Below are positions 49,992-59,271 of a DNA stretch of 64,000 bases, one piece after another; the stretch's first letter is position 1, and every line of letters starts with the position of its first letter. The position numbers and the translations under genes were made by a program. The notes beneath the pieces are model-generated. The model had not been told where the DNA came from. It saw only the letters and a program-made list of their open reading frames with translations, and made no database searches. The stretch is from Ga0077527 sp945862135. GTDB taxonomy: Bacteria > Pseudomonadota > Gammaproteobacteria > Burkholderiales > SG8-41. Location of the stretch: contig CAXNMF010000018.1 in assembly GCA_964203275.1 (NCBI GenBank), forward strand, positions 1 through 64,000, given 5' to 3'.

Positions 49992-50963
49992 TCACTGGCT
50001 CTGGGTCAGACCGGCATGGCCGATAACCTTCGCCCAGACCTCGGTTTCCTTTTTCAGGAACTGCACGGTTTCTTCGGGTGTGCTGGTTACCGGGATGGCG
50101 CCGTTCGTTTCCAGACGTTTTTTCGTATCGGCGCTCTTCAGAATCTTGTTGAACTCGCTGTTCAGCCGATTGATGACCGCCGGCGGCGTGCCAGCAGGCG
50201 CTGCCATGAGATACCAGGTGTCGACCTGGAACCAGGGTGATCCTGCCTCGACGATGCTCGGCACTTCAGGCAGCGTTTCGGTGCGCTTGTCGGTCAGCGT
50301 TGCCAGCGCGCGCAGCTTGCCGGCTTTCACATGCGGTGCTGATGTCGCAACACCCACAACCACCATGTCAACCTGACCGCCGAGCAGCGCCACAGTCGCC
50401 TGATTCACACCCTTGTGGGGAACGACCAGAATGTCGAGCTTGTTCTCGGAAATGAAATAGCGCGCGGCCAGGTCGTTTGATGTGCCGGCCCCACCGGTAC
50501 CGAAATTGAGTTTGCCGGGGCTGCGCTTGGCCAGTGCGACCAGTTCCTTGACCGTTTTTGCCGGCACTACCGGGTGCACGACGATTGCATTCGGAATCGA
50601 GGCGACGCGACCGATCATTGCCAGGTCGTCCTGCTTGTAGTTGAGCTTCTTGTAGAGGCTCGGGCTGATCGCCAGTGAAGGTGAGCAGATGACGATGGTG
50701 TAGCCATCGGGCGTCTGACGCGTCGCATACTCCATGCCGACATTGCCGCCGGCGCCGGGACGATTCTCGGGCACCACCGGCTGGCCGACACCCTCGGACA
50801 GTTTCTGCGCGAAAATCCGGCCCAGAATGTCAGTACCGCCGCCCGGCGGGAACGGCAGCACGAAACGAATGGGTTTGCTCGGATAAGCCTGCGCATGGAC
50901 CTGGGATGCGCCGGCAGCCAATGCAGCCGCAAAACAGGCGACGACAGCCGCGAATTTTTTCAT
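49992..50963 (-). CDS. Bug/TctC-family periplasmic solute receptor
   Basis: The 323-residue receptor has a signal peptide (MKKFAAVVACFAAALAAGASQVHAQ), YPSKPIRFVLPFPPGGGTDILG, ENRPGAGGNVGMEYATRQ and VVPHKGVNQATVALLGGQ. The ATG at 50963 has GAGGAGG 7 nt upstream, far better than upstream in-frame starts. It lies 43 nt upstream of the next Bug gene in the same direction, a tandem pair of distinct paralogues rather than a recent duplicate. Ligand unknown. Confidence 0.93.
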   Translation of the reverse strand: MKKFAAVVACFAAALAAGASQVHAQAYPSKPIRFVLPFPPGGGTDILGRIFAQKLSEGVGQPVVPENRPGAGGNVGMEYATRQTPDGYTIVICSPSLAISPSLYKKLNYKQDDLAMIGRVASIPNAIVVHPVVPAKTVKELVALAKRSPGKLNFGTGGAGTSNDLAARYFISENKLDILVVPHKGVNQATVALLGGQVDMVVVGVATSAPHVKAGKLRALATLTDKRTETLPEVPSIVEAGSPWFQVDTWYLMAAPAGTPPAVINRLNSEFNKILKSADTKKRLETNGAIPVTSTPEETVQFLKKETEVWAKVIGHAGLTQSQ

Positions 50964-51228
50964 TATTTCCTCCTCGTTGTTGTTTGCCGGAACAGCAGTG
51001 CCATCAATACCATCAACGACCTGCGCGCTCCGGACACCACGGACTGCCGGGCATGATTGCATGCCGGCAGCGTCGAAGCCCGGATTGTCCACTTGCTGCC
51101 CCGTTTGTCAAACCGTATACCGCTTGAAACCACATTCATTGCGAGGAAGACGTCGCGGAAACGGGTAAAATGACAACCCGTTTTTCGCTCAATTGCTTCT
51201 CGACAATCCTTTTGATCACCCGCCTGTC

Positions 51229-51888
51229 ATGACATCGCCCCGCATCGCACTCATCCATGCCACGCCGCTCGCCATCGAGCCCATTGGCAACGCATTTCAA
51301 CGGCTGTGGCCGCAGGCACGCACAACCAATCTGCTGGAAGACTCGCTGGCGCCGGATCTGGCCGCTGACGGCCGGCTGACAGACCGCATGATCGAGCGCT
51401 TCCTGACATTGAGCCGTTATGTGCACGGCTGCGGGGCCGATGCCATCCTCTTTACCTGCTCCGCCTTCGGCCCGGCGATTGAAGCCTGCGCCGCTGCGAT
51501 GTCCATCCCCGTGCTCAAACCCAATGAGGCCATGCTTGACGAAGCCCTTGTCGCCGGCAGCAGCATCGGTCTGATCGCATCCTTTGGGCCGAGCATTCCG
51601 GCGCTCAACACCGAACTCGAAGACATGGCGCGCGCGCGCGGACAAGCAATTACCGTCGCGTCGCGCACGGTGGCTCCTGCCTGGACTGCACTGCAAAAGG
51701 GCGATGCCGAAACCCACGACCGCCTCGTCGCGGAAGCTGCTGCGGAACTGATGCCCTGCGATGCACTGGTGCTGGGGCAATTCTCGATGGCCAGTGCGGC
51801 GCGCAGGATCAAGCCACAAGCCGGCTGCACAATACTCACCAGTCCCGATTCAGCCGTCGTTCGCCTGAAACAGCGCTTGCAAGCCTGA
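51229..51888 (+). CDS. Asp/Glu/hydantoin racemase-family protein
   Basis: The 219-residue protein has the family fold with one active-site cysteine in AILFTCSAFGPAIE (near 76), SIGLIASFGPSIP, and a second-half segment DALVLGQFSMASAA in which the usual second Cys is replaced (Gly-Gln-Phe-Ser). One-Cys members resemble arylmalonate decarboxylases and maleate isomerase-like enzymes more than true two-Cys racemases. The start at 51229 (MTSPRIALIHATPLA) is conserved-looking. It is divergent from the Bug gene at 49992-50963 and followed by a terminator. Confidence 0.8.
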   Translation: MTSPRIALIHATPLAIEPIGNAFQRLWPQARTTNLLEDSLAPDLAADGRLTDRMIERFLTLSRYVHGCGADAILFTCSAFGPAIEACAAAMSIPVLKPNEAMLDEALVAGSSIGLIASFGPSIPALNTELEDMARARGQAITVASRTVAPAWTALQKGDAETHDRLVAEAAAELMPCDALVLGQFSMASAARRIKPQAGCTILTSPDSAVVRLKQRLQA

Positions 51889-51912
51889 CCAACGGCTGAA
51901 ATCGCCGGCAAT

Positions 51913-51942
51913 AAAAAAGCGCAGCCGCAGCTGCGCTTTTTT
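51913..51942. terminator. Bidirectional terminator
   Basis: A 13-bp perfect stem AAAAAAGCGCAGC/GCTGCGCTTTTTT with a CGCA loop, between the convergent racemase-like gene and the Pro/Ala-rich protein gene. Confidence 0.9.
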
Positions 51943-51963
51943 AACGTTCCGTTCAGACGCGTA

Positions 51964-52467
51964 TCAGCGGAAACGTTCAGCACATTGTTGTATGGCCTTA
52001 TTGGTTTCATGCTTGAGGCATTCACGTGCATCCAGTTTTGAACGGGCCGTGAGCATTCGCGGACCCGAATCCACCGGTGCCGCCATTTCCGGCGCGCTTG
52101 GCGCTTTCTCTGCAGGGGCCTTCGCGGCAACGGTCTTTGAAGCAGGGACATCTGCAGCAGCGGGCTTTTTCGCCGGGGTCGCATCAGCCGAGGGCTTCGC
52201 CTCAGCTGCACCATCGGGAGCCGGCTTGGCGTCCGCAGTCGCGTCACCTTTTTTCTCACCCTCTGCCGGCTTTTCCGTCACAGCAGCAACCGGGGGCTTC
52301 GGCGCAGGCGGTTTGGTCGCAACGGGGGGTGGTGGCGGAGGCGGTGGCGGCTCGGCCATGAACATGTCCCAGGCAAACCAGCCGGCCACAGCCACCAGTA
52401 ATGCACCGCCGGCAATGCCGGCTTTTTTCTTGTCGAATTCCAGTTTAGGCAAACTCAATTTGGCCAT
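51964..52467 (-). CDS. Membrane-anchored Pro/Ala/Lys-rich periplasmic protein
   Basis: The 167-residue protein has a short cytosolic N terminus, one membrane helix (about 18-38, AGIAGGALLVAVAGWFAWDMF), a run of nine prolines, and a long Ala/Pro/Lys linker. It ends in a small cysteine-containing domain (ARECLKHETNKAIQQCAERF). The linker is of the TonB or penicillin-binding-protein spacer type, able to span the periplasm. No TonB C-terminal domain is present. The ATG at 52467 is used, with AGGGAG 6 nt upstream. Function unknown. Confidence 0.75.
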   Translation of the reverse strand: MAKLSLPKLEFDKKKAGIAGGALLVAVAGWFAWDMFMAEPPPPPPPPPVATKPPAPKPPVAAVTEKPAEGEKKGDATADAKPAPDGAAEAKPSADATPAKKPAAADVPASKTVAAKAPAEKAPSAPEMAAPVDSGPRMLTARSKLDARECLKHETNKAIQQCAERFR

Positions 52468-52531
52468 CACCGTCTCCCTTACCGACTATTGAATTAATCC
52501 GAAGGATACGCCAAAACCCGTAAAATTCGGC

Positions 52532-53518
52532 TCAACGCTCACCCAGCAAGGATTTTGCCGTGCGTTCGCAAACCCATTCGCGCTGCTCCGCCGTCAAGCC
52601 GGGAATGCCCTCTACCGCGGCCGGCACATCCAGCGGCGCCATGTCGAAGGGATGATCGGTACCGATCACCACACGGTCGGCGCCAACCTGATCAATCAGA
52701 TATTTGGCCGCCTGCGGATCATGCGTCAGACAGTCGAAATAGAAGCGTTTGAACAGTTCACGCGGCGGCGTGACATTGTTGACCTTGGGTTCATTACGCA
52801 CCTGATGGCCGTGACGGAAACGACCGATCTGGTACGGAATGAAACCGCCGCCATGGGGCAGCACGACCCGCAGTGCCGGCATTTCGTCCATCGCGCCGCT
52901 GAACATCAGGTGCGCCACCATCAGCGTGGTGTCGAGCGGGAAACCGACGAAGTTCGACAGGTAATAATCTTCCATGCCGCCCTTGGCGAGGCACTGATAC
53001 GGGTGGGCGAAGATGAAACAGCCGAGTTGTTCGATGGTCTTCAGCACCTTGCGGAATTTCTGCGCGGCCAACGGCGTGCCCTCGATTGAAGTGGCCAGCT
53101 CTACTGCCTTGAAGCCGTGCTCCTTGACCACGCGCTCGAGTTCGGCGATTGCCGCATCCGGATCCTGCATCGGCAGATGCGCCATGCCGCGCAGCCGCGA
53201 CGGGTGTTTCGCCACCATCTGCGCAATGCCGTCATTGGCCAGTTTCGCCGCATGCAGCCCGGCCTCCGCCGACAGCCAGTAGAAATAGATGGGTGGGCCG
53301 ACCGAAATCACCGACACGTCCAATTTGTTCTTGTTCATCCACTCGACCTTGACGTCGGCGTCGTAGAACTCCGGGCTCAGTATCGCCGGACGACCATGCA
53401 CGTCGAAATATTTCTTGCCATCCTTCTCGGTGATGCTGGTTTCGAAACGCTTGGGGTCTTTTTCCATCGCCGCAATGATGGTCGGCGGGATGACGTGGCT
53501 GTGCAGGTCGTAGCGCAT
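52532..53518 (-). CDS. Amidohydrolase-2 family metal enzyme (ACMSD-like)
   Basis: The 328-residue protein starts MRYDLHSHVIPPTI, with the H-x-H metal motif at residues 6-8. It has a His in FIFAHPYQCLA (near 171), the segment VVLPHGGGFIPYQIGR with a conserved His (near 222), and the catalytic Asp in VVIGTDHPFDM (near 288). This pattern is that of the decarboxylase/hydratase branch (ACMSD, gamma-resorcylate decarboxylase) of the superfamily. It is 68 nt downstream of the MmgE/PrpD gene in the same direction, so the two probably share a pathway. Confidence 0.9.
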   Translation of the reverse strand: MRYDLHSHVIPPTIIAAMEKDPKRFETSITEKDGKKYFDVHGRPAILSPEFYDADVKVEWMNKNKLDVSVISVGPPIYFYWLSAEAGLHAAKLANDGIAQMVAKHPSRLRGMAHLPMQDPDAAIAELERVVKEHGFKAVELATSIEGTPLAAQKFRKVLKTIEQLGCFIFAHPYQCLAKGGMEDYYLSNFVGFPLDTTLMVAHLMFSGAMDEMPALRVVLPHGGGFIPYQIGRFRHGHQVRNEPKVNNVTPPRELFKRFYFDCLTHDPQAAKYLIDQVGADRVVIGTDHPFDMAPLDVPAAVEGIPGLTAEQREWVCERTAKSLLGER

Positions 53519-53586
53519 GATTCCGGGTTTCCTGTGGATAAACGAAATAAAGACCGATCAAATAAATCAGAAAAACAAGACGGATT

Positions 53587-54966
53587 CTACCGCTGCCCGC
53601 CGCGCAGCAAAGGACGCAATACTCGGATATCGCGCACCCGCTCGATCTGCCAGACGGTATCGATCAGCCGTTCGGCACGTCGATTGCCCAGCAAGGGCTG
53701 CAGCAAATCGCGGGCTTTGGCGGCTACTTCGGTGCGCGGCATCGGATTGGCCGCCGTACCGCGGACCGCTTTGGTGTGATGGCGCAAGCGGCGGCCGTCA
53801 CGTGTCGTAATCTCGACGATGGCCTGGGTGGTCTTGGCGCGACCCAGCGCCGCACTGCCCTGCAGCGTGATGCGCTCCTTCAGTTTCAACACACGCGGGT
53901 CGCGCACGCGACGGTCGTCATGCGCCGAAGCAAAGGTGATGTCGCCATCCAGAAGCATCACCGCCACCAGGTGCTGGATGTTGATGCTCGCCATCGTGCG
54001 CTGGTTGACGGTGCGCGCACCCTGATCGTCGATGGTGATGGTCACCCGTTCGATATCGCCGGCGCTGAGATGATGTTTTTCGATCAGGTTCAGCACTGCA
54101 TCCAGCGGCGCCTGGATCGGATAACCCACGGCCCAGCGCTTGATCGAAGTGTTCATGATTTCGTAGGTTTTGCCGAGACCCTGAATCAGTTTTTTCGGAT
54201 CAGCGGTCAGTCCATGGGCATGGAAAAAGCTGCGGTCGCCGTCGAATACATCCTCGACGCCGGTAAACCGCATCGAGGTCATCAGCGCCGCTGTGACGCC
54301 GTTGCGTGCCGGCATGCCGCCGAAATCAAAAGCTTTTTCAATATGCTCGATGTCGCGCGCCCAGCACGACAGACCCGACGCCTGCTGCGCGGTGTAGGAC
54401 AGCAGGTAACGCGTCTGATCCACATTGAGTTTCATGATTGCCGCCGATGCTGCAGCGGCGCCGAACATGTGGCCGAAGCTGTGCGTGGAATGGCCGCGCT
54501 CACGGAACCGTTCGATGCCCAGCGCAATCGACATGCGCGCACAGACGTCGTAGCCGAGCACCATCGCCCTGAGCAGTTCCGTACCGCTCGCGCGCTGACG
54601 CTCGGCCAGCGCCAATGCCGCAGGCACCACGCCGCAGCCCGGATGCACCAGTGCAAGGTAATAGGTGTCGTCCGTTTCGTCGGCATGGGCATGCATGCCG
54701 TTGGCCAGTGCGGCATTGATCGCGCTGGTGACAATGTTGCTGCCAATCACCGTGGCTTCGGGCACGCCGCCCTGTGTTGAGATGAATTCAATCGCGCGAC
54801 GTCCGGGCAGCAGTTGTGCGCCGGACAGCATCGCAGCGAGGGTATCAAGCAGATGATGTTTTGCGCGTTCGGTGACGGCGGCAGGCAATACGCGGCGTGG
54901 TGCGCCGGCAATATAAGTCGCCAGCGTCTGCATCAGCGGTGAAATTTTCGGGGTGGATTTTTTCAT
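53587..54966 (-). CDS. MmgE/PrpD-family protein
   Basis: The 459-residue protein belongs to the family containing 2-methylcitrate dehydratase and cis-aconitate decarboxylase. Landmarks are DTLAAMLSGAQLLPGRRAIEF, GMHAHADETDD, LGYDVCARMSIALG, HSFGHMFGAAAASAAIMKL and VGYPIQAPLDAVLNLI. It lacks the prp operon context, so an organic-acid dehydratase or lyase in the local catabolic pathway is more likely. The start is set at ATG 54966 (MKKSTPKISPLMQTL). A palindromic repeat lies immediately upstream. Confidence 0.88.
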   Translation of the reverse strand: MKKSTPKISPLMQTLATYIAGAPRRVLPAAVTERAKHHLLDTLAAMLSGAQLLPGRRAIEFISTQGGVPEATVIGSNIVTSAINAALANGMHAHADETDDTYYLALVHPGCGVVPAALALAERQRASGTELLRAMVLGYDVCARMSIALGIERFRERGHSTHSFGHMFGAAAASAAIMKLNVDQTRYLLSYTAQQASGLSCWARDIEHIEKAFDFGGMPARNGVTAALMTSMRFTGVEDVFDGDRSFFHAHGLTADPKKLIQGLGKTYEIMNTSIKRWAVGYPIQAPLDAVLNLIEKHHLSAGDIERVTITIDDQGARTVNQRTMASINIQHLVAVMLLDGDITFASAHDDRRVRDPRVLKLKERITLQGSAALGRAKTTQAIVEITTRDGRRLRHHTKAVRGTAANPMPRTEVAAKARDLLQPLLGNRRAERLIDTVWQIERVRDIRVLRPLLRGGQR

Positions 54967-54987
54967 ATTGTGTCGCGTCAAATCCCG

Positions 54988-55050
54988 CTCGCCCTGAGCC
55001 TGTCGAAGGGGGATAAACCAGAAAAAACGGGCTTCGACAAGCTCAGCCCG
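54988..55050. repeat. Palindromic intergenic repeat (CTTCGACAAGCTCAG type)
   Basis: The left arm CGCCCTGAGCCTGTCGAAGG and the right arm CTTCGACAAGCTCAGCCCGA form an imperfect inverted repeat around an A-rich loop. The CTTCGACAAGCTCAG core is a widespread bacterial intergenic palindrome. It lies between the MmgE/PrpD start and the Bug gene stop. Confidence 0.8.
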
Positions 55051-55089
55051 AACGGTTATTGAGTGGTGAGATGAAAAACAGCGCCGGAC

Positions 55090-56059
55090 TCATTCCGGTT
55101 TGATGCCGGCGGCCTGCACCACCTTCGCCCATTTCGCGGTTTCGGCACGCAGGTACGTCGCAAATTCCTCGGGGCTGTTGCCCACGGGTTCGGCGCCGTC
55201 ATTGAGCAGACGCTGCCGCACGTCCGGATTTTGCAATGCGCGTACCACGCCGGCATGCAGCTTGGTGATGATGTCGCGCGGTGTGGCAGCAGGCGCGAGC
55301 ACGCCGTACCACTGCACTGCCTCATAACCGGGCACGCCGGCTTCGGCGATGGTCGGAATGTCATCCGCTCCGGGGGCGCGTTTGCTGCCGGTGACACCGA
55401 GCGCGCGCAGCCGACCGCTCTTGATGTGCGGTTGCGCCGACAGCATGTTGGGCATCATCGCCGGGACATGGCCGGCAACGAGATCGGTGACGCCGGGGCC
55501 TGAACCCTTGTACGGCACATGGAGCATTTTCAGCTGGGCCATCACCAGAAACAGTTCCATCGACAGATGCGGACTGGTGCCGACACCGGCCGAAGCAAAA
55601 TTGACCTGGCCCGGTCGCGGTTTCACCAGCGCGATGAATTCCTTTACGTTACGCGCCGGCAGCGAAGGATGCACCACCAGTACGTTCGACAGCGACACCG
55701 CCTGCGAGATCGGCGCGAAATCCTTCTGCGCGTCATACGGCACTTTTTTGTACATCGCCGGATTGATCGCCAGCGTGCTGATGCCCATCAGCAGCGTGTA
55801 GCCGTCGGGGGCCGCTCGCGCGACCGCTTCGCCACCGATCATCGTGCCCGCACCCGGCCGGTTTTCAACAATCACCTGCTGACCGAGAAATTGCGGTCAG
55901 TTGCGGGGCCAGGATGCGCGCTGAAATATCGGTACCGCCACCCGGCGATGAGGGAACGATCACGCGTACGGCACGTGTTGGATAGTTGGCCTGTGCATGC
56001 GCCTGCGCGGTTACGCCCAGCAATACGCCGGCACAAAATAAGTATTTGATTATATTCAT
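55090..56059 (-). pseudogene. Bug/TctC-family receptor broken by a +1 frameshift
   Basis: The first frame reads MNIIKYLFCAGVLLGVTAQAH, YPTRAVRVIVPSSPGGGTDISARILAPQLTA. The expected FLGQQVIVENRPGAGTMIGG follows in the +1 frame and continues intact to KWAKVVQAAGIKPE. The extra base is near 55885-55890 (AA in GCAATTTC). The rest is undamaged. Start at 56059, 10 nt after the corrected SMP-30 stop, so the two are an operon. The first eight codons (MNIIKYLF) are formed by an AT-rich dispersed repeat. Confidence 0.9.
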
Positions 56060-56069
56060 TATTTTTCCA
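56036..56069 (+). repeat. AT-rich dispersed element, copy 10, overlapping a signal-peptide start
   Basis: Reads AAATAAGTATTTGATTATAT then TCATTATTTTTCC. On the minus strand it supplies the ATG and the first codons of the Bug gene. TATTTGATTATATT is shared with the copy at 42670. Confidence 0.65.
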
Positions 56070-56991
56070 TTAAAGCTGCGAATACAGAATCTTTCCGGCC
56101 ACCGGCATCGGCGCCGTGAGGATTTCACCGCGATAGGAGTCGCAGATGTGCCAGCGTTTTCCGGTCCGCACCGCCGTAGGCCATATTGGTCATGCGATTG
56201 CCGGGCTTGCGGCTTTGCACACGCGCCAGCGGTTCGCCCAGCGGGCTGAACAGCCAGACGATGCCGGGCCGCGCATGTGCCGCCGTCAAATTGCCCGCTT
56301 CATCCATCGCCAATCCGTCGGGGCCATGAATGCCGGGCAGCACCGCGAATACGCCGGCCTTGGAAATACCGCCGCCCTTCAGCGGGCAATGCCACATGCA
56401 GTTGGCGCGCGTCATCGCCACATACATCACCTTGTCCTGCGGATCGAGCACGATGCCGTTGGGACTGGGGCCGTTGCTGATCAGGCAATCAAGGCGACCA
56501 TCGGTGCCGTAGCGATAGACGCGCCCCGTCGGATCATGAATGCCGGTCTGTCCCTGATCAGTAAAGTAAAGATCACCATTGCGCGCGAAAGTCAGGTCGT
56601 TGACGCCCTTGAAGCCTTCCGACTGGTTATGCGTCAGGAAATCCTCGACGCGCCCGGTCTTCGGATCGCAGCGCAGGATGCCACGACGGTAATCGGTAAT
56701 GAAAATCGAACCGTCCTGGTGGATCGCAATGCCGTTGGGCCAGCCGTCATATTCAGCAGCGACATCAAACTCTCCCTTGGGCGACATGCGCAGGATGCGC
56801 CCATAGGGAATATCGACCATGTAGAGATTGCCGTCGCGATCGAATGCCGGGCCTTCAAGAAAGCAATCGAGTTTCGATCCGGGGTGATTGGCATCAATCC
56901 AGCTCGACGGCGCGCCGCCCTTGCGCAAACGGTCCGGTACCGCGGCAAATACATCGGCCTCGATCAGTTTTGGTGGTTCAAAAAAAGACAT
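56070..56991 (-). pseudogene. SMP-30/gluconolactonase-family protein with a +1 frameshift near the C terminus
   Basis: Lactonase-type beta-propeller. The main frame starts MSFFEPPKLIEADVFAAVP and has EGPAFDRDGNLYMVDIPYGRI, GWPNGIAIHQDG, GVNDLTFARNGDLYFTDQGQ and GPSPNGIVLDPQDK with the metal-site Glu and Asn/Asp residues. It continues to MAYGGADRKTL and then leaves the family pattern. With one base removed near 56151 (GCTGGCAC) it goes on as HICDSYRGEILTAPMPVAG and stops at 56070-56072, giving the usual family end. The span is 3n+1, consistent with one inserted base. Confidence 0.85.
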
Positions 56992-57045
56992 CCTGGATAC
57001 TCCGTTAATCCATCATGAATCATTCATCGACTTCATCCGGCAACC

Positions 57046-58026
57046 TCATTCGGCGGTGATCTTCGCCGACTTGATGATGCCGGCATAGAGCGGGATTTCA
57101 TCGCGCACGATTTTGGCCAGACCTTCCGGCCCGCCGACCACGACATCGGCGCCGCGCTTGGCGAAACGCTCGCGGTAATCCGGGCTCTGTACCGCAGCGG
57201 CCAGATCACGATGCAGTTTGGCGATGATGTCCGACGGCGTTCCGGCGCGGACGAACAGGCCCATCCAGCCATCAAGATCAAACGCCGGCAGCGTGGCCGC
57301 CACACCGGGCACATCCGGCAACACCGAAGCGCCGCGTGCCGATGAAATGGCAATCGCCCGCACGCGCTTGTTTTCCACATGCGGCAACACGCCGACGATG
57401 TTGGCGAACTGCAGGTCGATGCGTCCGCTCAGCGTGTCGATGAAGGCCGGTGCTGCACCCTTGTACGGCACATGGTTCATCTTGACCTTCGCCAGCGCCT
57501 GCAGGTGCTCCATGCCGAGGTGCTGCAGGTTGCCGACGCCGGCCGAAGCGTAGTTGAGTTTTCCGGGATGAGCACGTGCCAGCGCAATCAACTCCTTCAC
57601 CGACTTCACCGGCACCGAAGGATGCACCACCAGAACCATCGGCCCGCTGATGATCTGCGTGACGGGTGCAAAATCCTTTTGCGGGTTGTACGGCAGGTCC
57701 TTGCGCAAAGACACGTTGATGGTCATCGGGCCGGAATTGGCCAGCACCATCGTGTAACCGTCGGGCGGCGACTTCGCCACCACATCAGCGCCGATGCTGC
57801 CGCCGGCGCCGCTGCGATTGTCGACCAGCACCTGTTGTCCCCACACCGGCGACAGTTTCTGCCCCAGGGCACGCGCGACGTCGTCGAGCGGACCGCCCGG
57901 CGGGTAAGGCACGACTATCCGTACCGGTTTGGCCGGAAACGGTTGTGCCTGCACGGCCGGGACTGCACACGCGATAAAACCAAGCATGACCAGCACTGCA
58001 CAAGAACTACGATTGCCATCTGCCAT
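57046..58026 (-). CDS. Bug/TctC-family periplasmic solute receptor
   Basis: The 326-residue receptor has a signal peptide (MADGNRSSCAVLVMLGFIACAVPAVQAQ), FPAKPVRIVVPYPPGGPLDDVA, VDNRSGAGGSIGADVVAKSP and HVPYKGAAPAFIDTLSGRIDL. The ATG at 58026 has GGAGGAGGG 5 nt upstream and is preferred to 58062. It lies between the DHPON-hydrolase-like gene (upstream) and the SMP-30 gene, all in one direction. Ligand unknown. Confidence 0.93.
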   Translation of the reverse strand: MADGNRSSCAVLVMLGFIACAVPAVQAQPFPAKPVRIVVPYPPGGPLDDVARALGQKLSPVWGQQVLVDNRSGAGGSIGADVVAKSPPDGYTMVLANSGPMTINVSLRKDLPYNPQKDFAPVTQIISGPMVLVVHPSVPVKSVKELIALARAHPGKLNYASAGVGNLQHLGMEHLQALAKVKMNHVPYKGAAPAFIDTLSGRIDLQFANIVGVLPHVENKRVRAIAISSARGASVLPDVPGVAATLPAFDLDGWMGLFVRAGTPSDIIAKLHRDLAAAVQSPDYRERFAKRGADVVVGGPEGLAKIVRDEIPLYAGIIKSAKITAE

Positions 58027-58067
58027 GATGCCCTCCTCCGGAAAATCGCGGACAGACAACATCCGCG

Positions 58068-59222
58068 TTAAAGGTTTTCGGCGATCCAGTCAGCCACGTA
58101 CGTCGCACCGAGGAAACGGTTGTCGCCCTGGCAATGTTCCGCGCCGCCTTCTTCTGCCGTAAAGATCTTCAGCGTCTTCTTTTTTGAACTGACCGCATCG
58201 TAAAGCAGTTGTGCATTGGCTACCGGTGAAATGGAATCTTCCTCACCGTGGGTCACCAGGAAGGGGCAGGTGATCTTGTTCGCCACGCCTTCGAGTTTGT
58301 AGGCCTCGCATTTTTTCATCGCCGAATCCATGTCCGGCATGCCCATGACCCAGGCCAACTGGAAATGCGGTGCAGAAACCTTGGTTCCGCCCGACTCGAG
58401 AATCTTGCGGCGGGTGATCCAGGTCGCGTGATAGTCGTAGTGGCCGCCCCAGGCAATACACGCGGCGTAACGTTTTTCGAAGGCGGCGACACGCGGCGCG
58501 TAATAACCGCCCATGCTGTAAGCCATGATGGCCACGCGTTTGGGATCGACGTCCTTGCGCGAGGCCACATAGTCATAGGCTGCAGCGCCCGGTACTTCGT
58601 AGTCGGGACGGCTGGGAATGTTCTGCAGGCGCAGCGCCTCCCCCTGCCCCGGCCCGTCGATGGCCATGGTGTTGATGCCGCGCAGCGCCAGTTCGACGCC
58701 GCCGAACAGGATCGATAGTTCCTTGGTGCTGTCCAGCCCGTCAAAAAACACGACTGTGGGCTTGGGACCGTCGCCCGGCGCTTTCATGTACCAGGCCGGC
58801 AGCGTCGTCGCTTTGCCTTCATGCTGGTACGGCACTTCGACACGTTCGATGTTCGGAAAACGATCCTTGATGCCGGCACGGAAGCAGCGCAGGCAGTTCT
58901 CGTAGAGTTCGATCTTTTTCGGACCGAGACCGACAAAACGCTCGCCGATGAAATAGTAGGTGGCCGCACGCATATAGTGGCCTGCAGCCGAAAGCTTCCA
59001 GCCCGCGGCTTTGGCGCCATCGCCCATCGCTTCAATGCGCTGCGCTTCCTTTTCCCACTCCGCACCCCAGGCCTCGTTGTCGCCAACCTTGTCCTTGAGA
59101 CGCCGGCCGACGCGGTCCACCTCGCTCATCGCCGCCCCGCCCCAGCGCGCCATCTCGATGGCAATCATCATGCCCTGTGACCACATGAAATTTTCAGGGA
59201 AGTACAGGAATCCGGATTTCAT
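58068..59222 (-). CDS. Alpha/beta hydrolase, 2,6-dihydroxypseudooxynicotine hydrolase-like
   Basis: The 384-residue protein has a helical cap at the N terminus (about 1-150) and a hydrolase core with the nucleophile elbow AYSMGGYYAPR (Ser near 245). It has the DGPGQGEALRLQ segment shared with the paralogue at 5744-6826, an acid in HGEEDSISP and a His in GGAEHCQGDN. Members cleave carbon-carbon or ester bonds in aromatic or heterocyclic degradation. The ATG at 59222 has GAGGAGAGG upstream. It is flanked by Bug receptors on both sides. Confidence 0.87.
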   Translation of the reverse strand: MKSGFLYFPENFMWSQGMMIAIEMARWGGAAMSEVDRVGRRLKDKVGDNEAWGAEWEKEAQRIEAMGDGAKAAGWKLSAAGHYMRAATYYFIGERFVGLGPKKIELYENCLRCFRAGIKDRFPNIERVEVPYQHEGKATTLPAWYMKAPGDGPKPTVVFFDGLDSTKELSILFGGVELALRGINTMAIDGPGQGEALRLQNIPSRPDYEVPGAAAYDYVASRKDVDPKRVAIMAYSMGGYYAPRVAAFEKRYAACIAWGGHYDYHATWITRRKILESGGTKVSAPHFQLAWVMGMPDMDSAMKKCEAYKLEGVANKITCPFLVTHGEEDSISPVANAQLLYDAVSSKKKTLKIFTAEEGGAEHCQGDNRFLGATYVADWIAENL

Positions 59223-59271
59223 TGCCTCTCCTCGCGATATTGGGGTTTACGACAGTACTGTTGCGGACTTT

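Noticed and set aside
53531..53578. An eleventh copy of the AT-rich element (TTGTTTTTCTGATTT on the minus strand)
   Set aside because: Similarity is limited to about 12 bases, so it was left out of the family.
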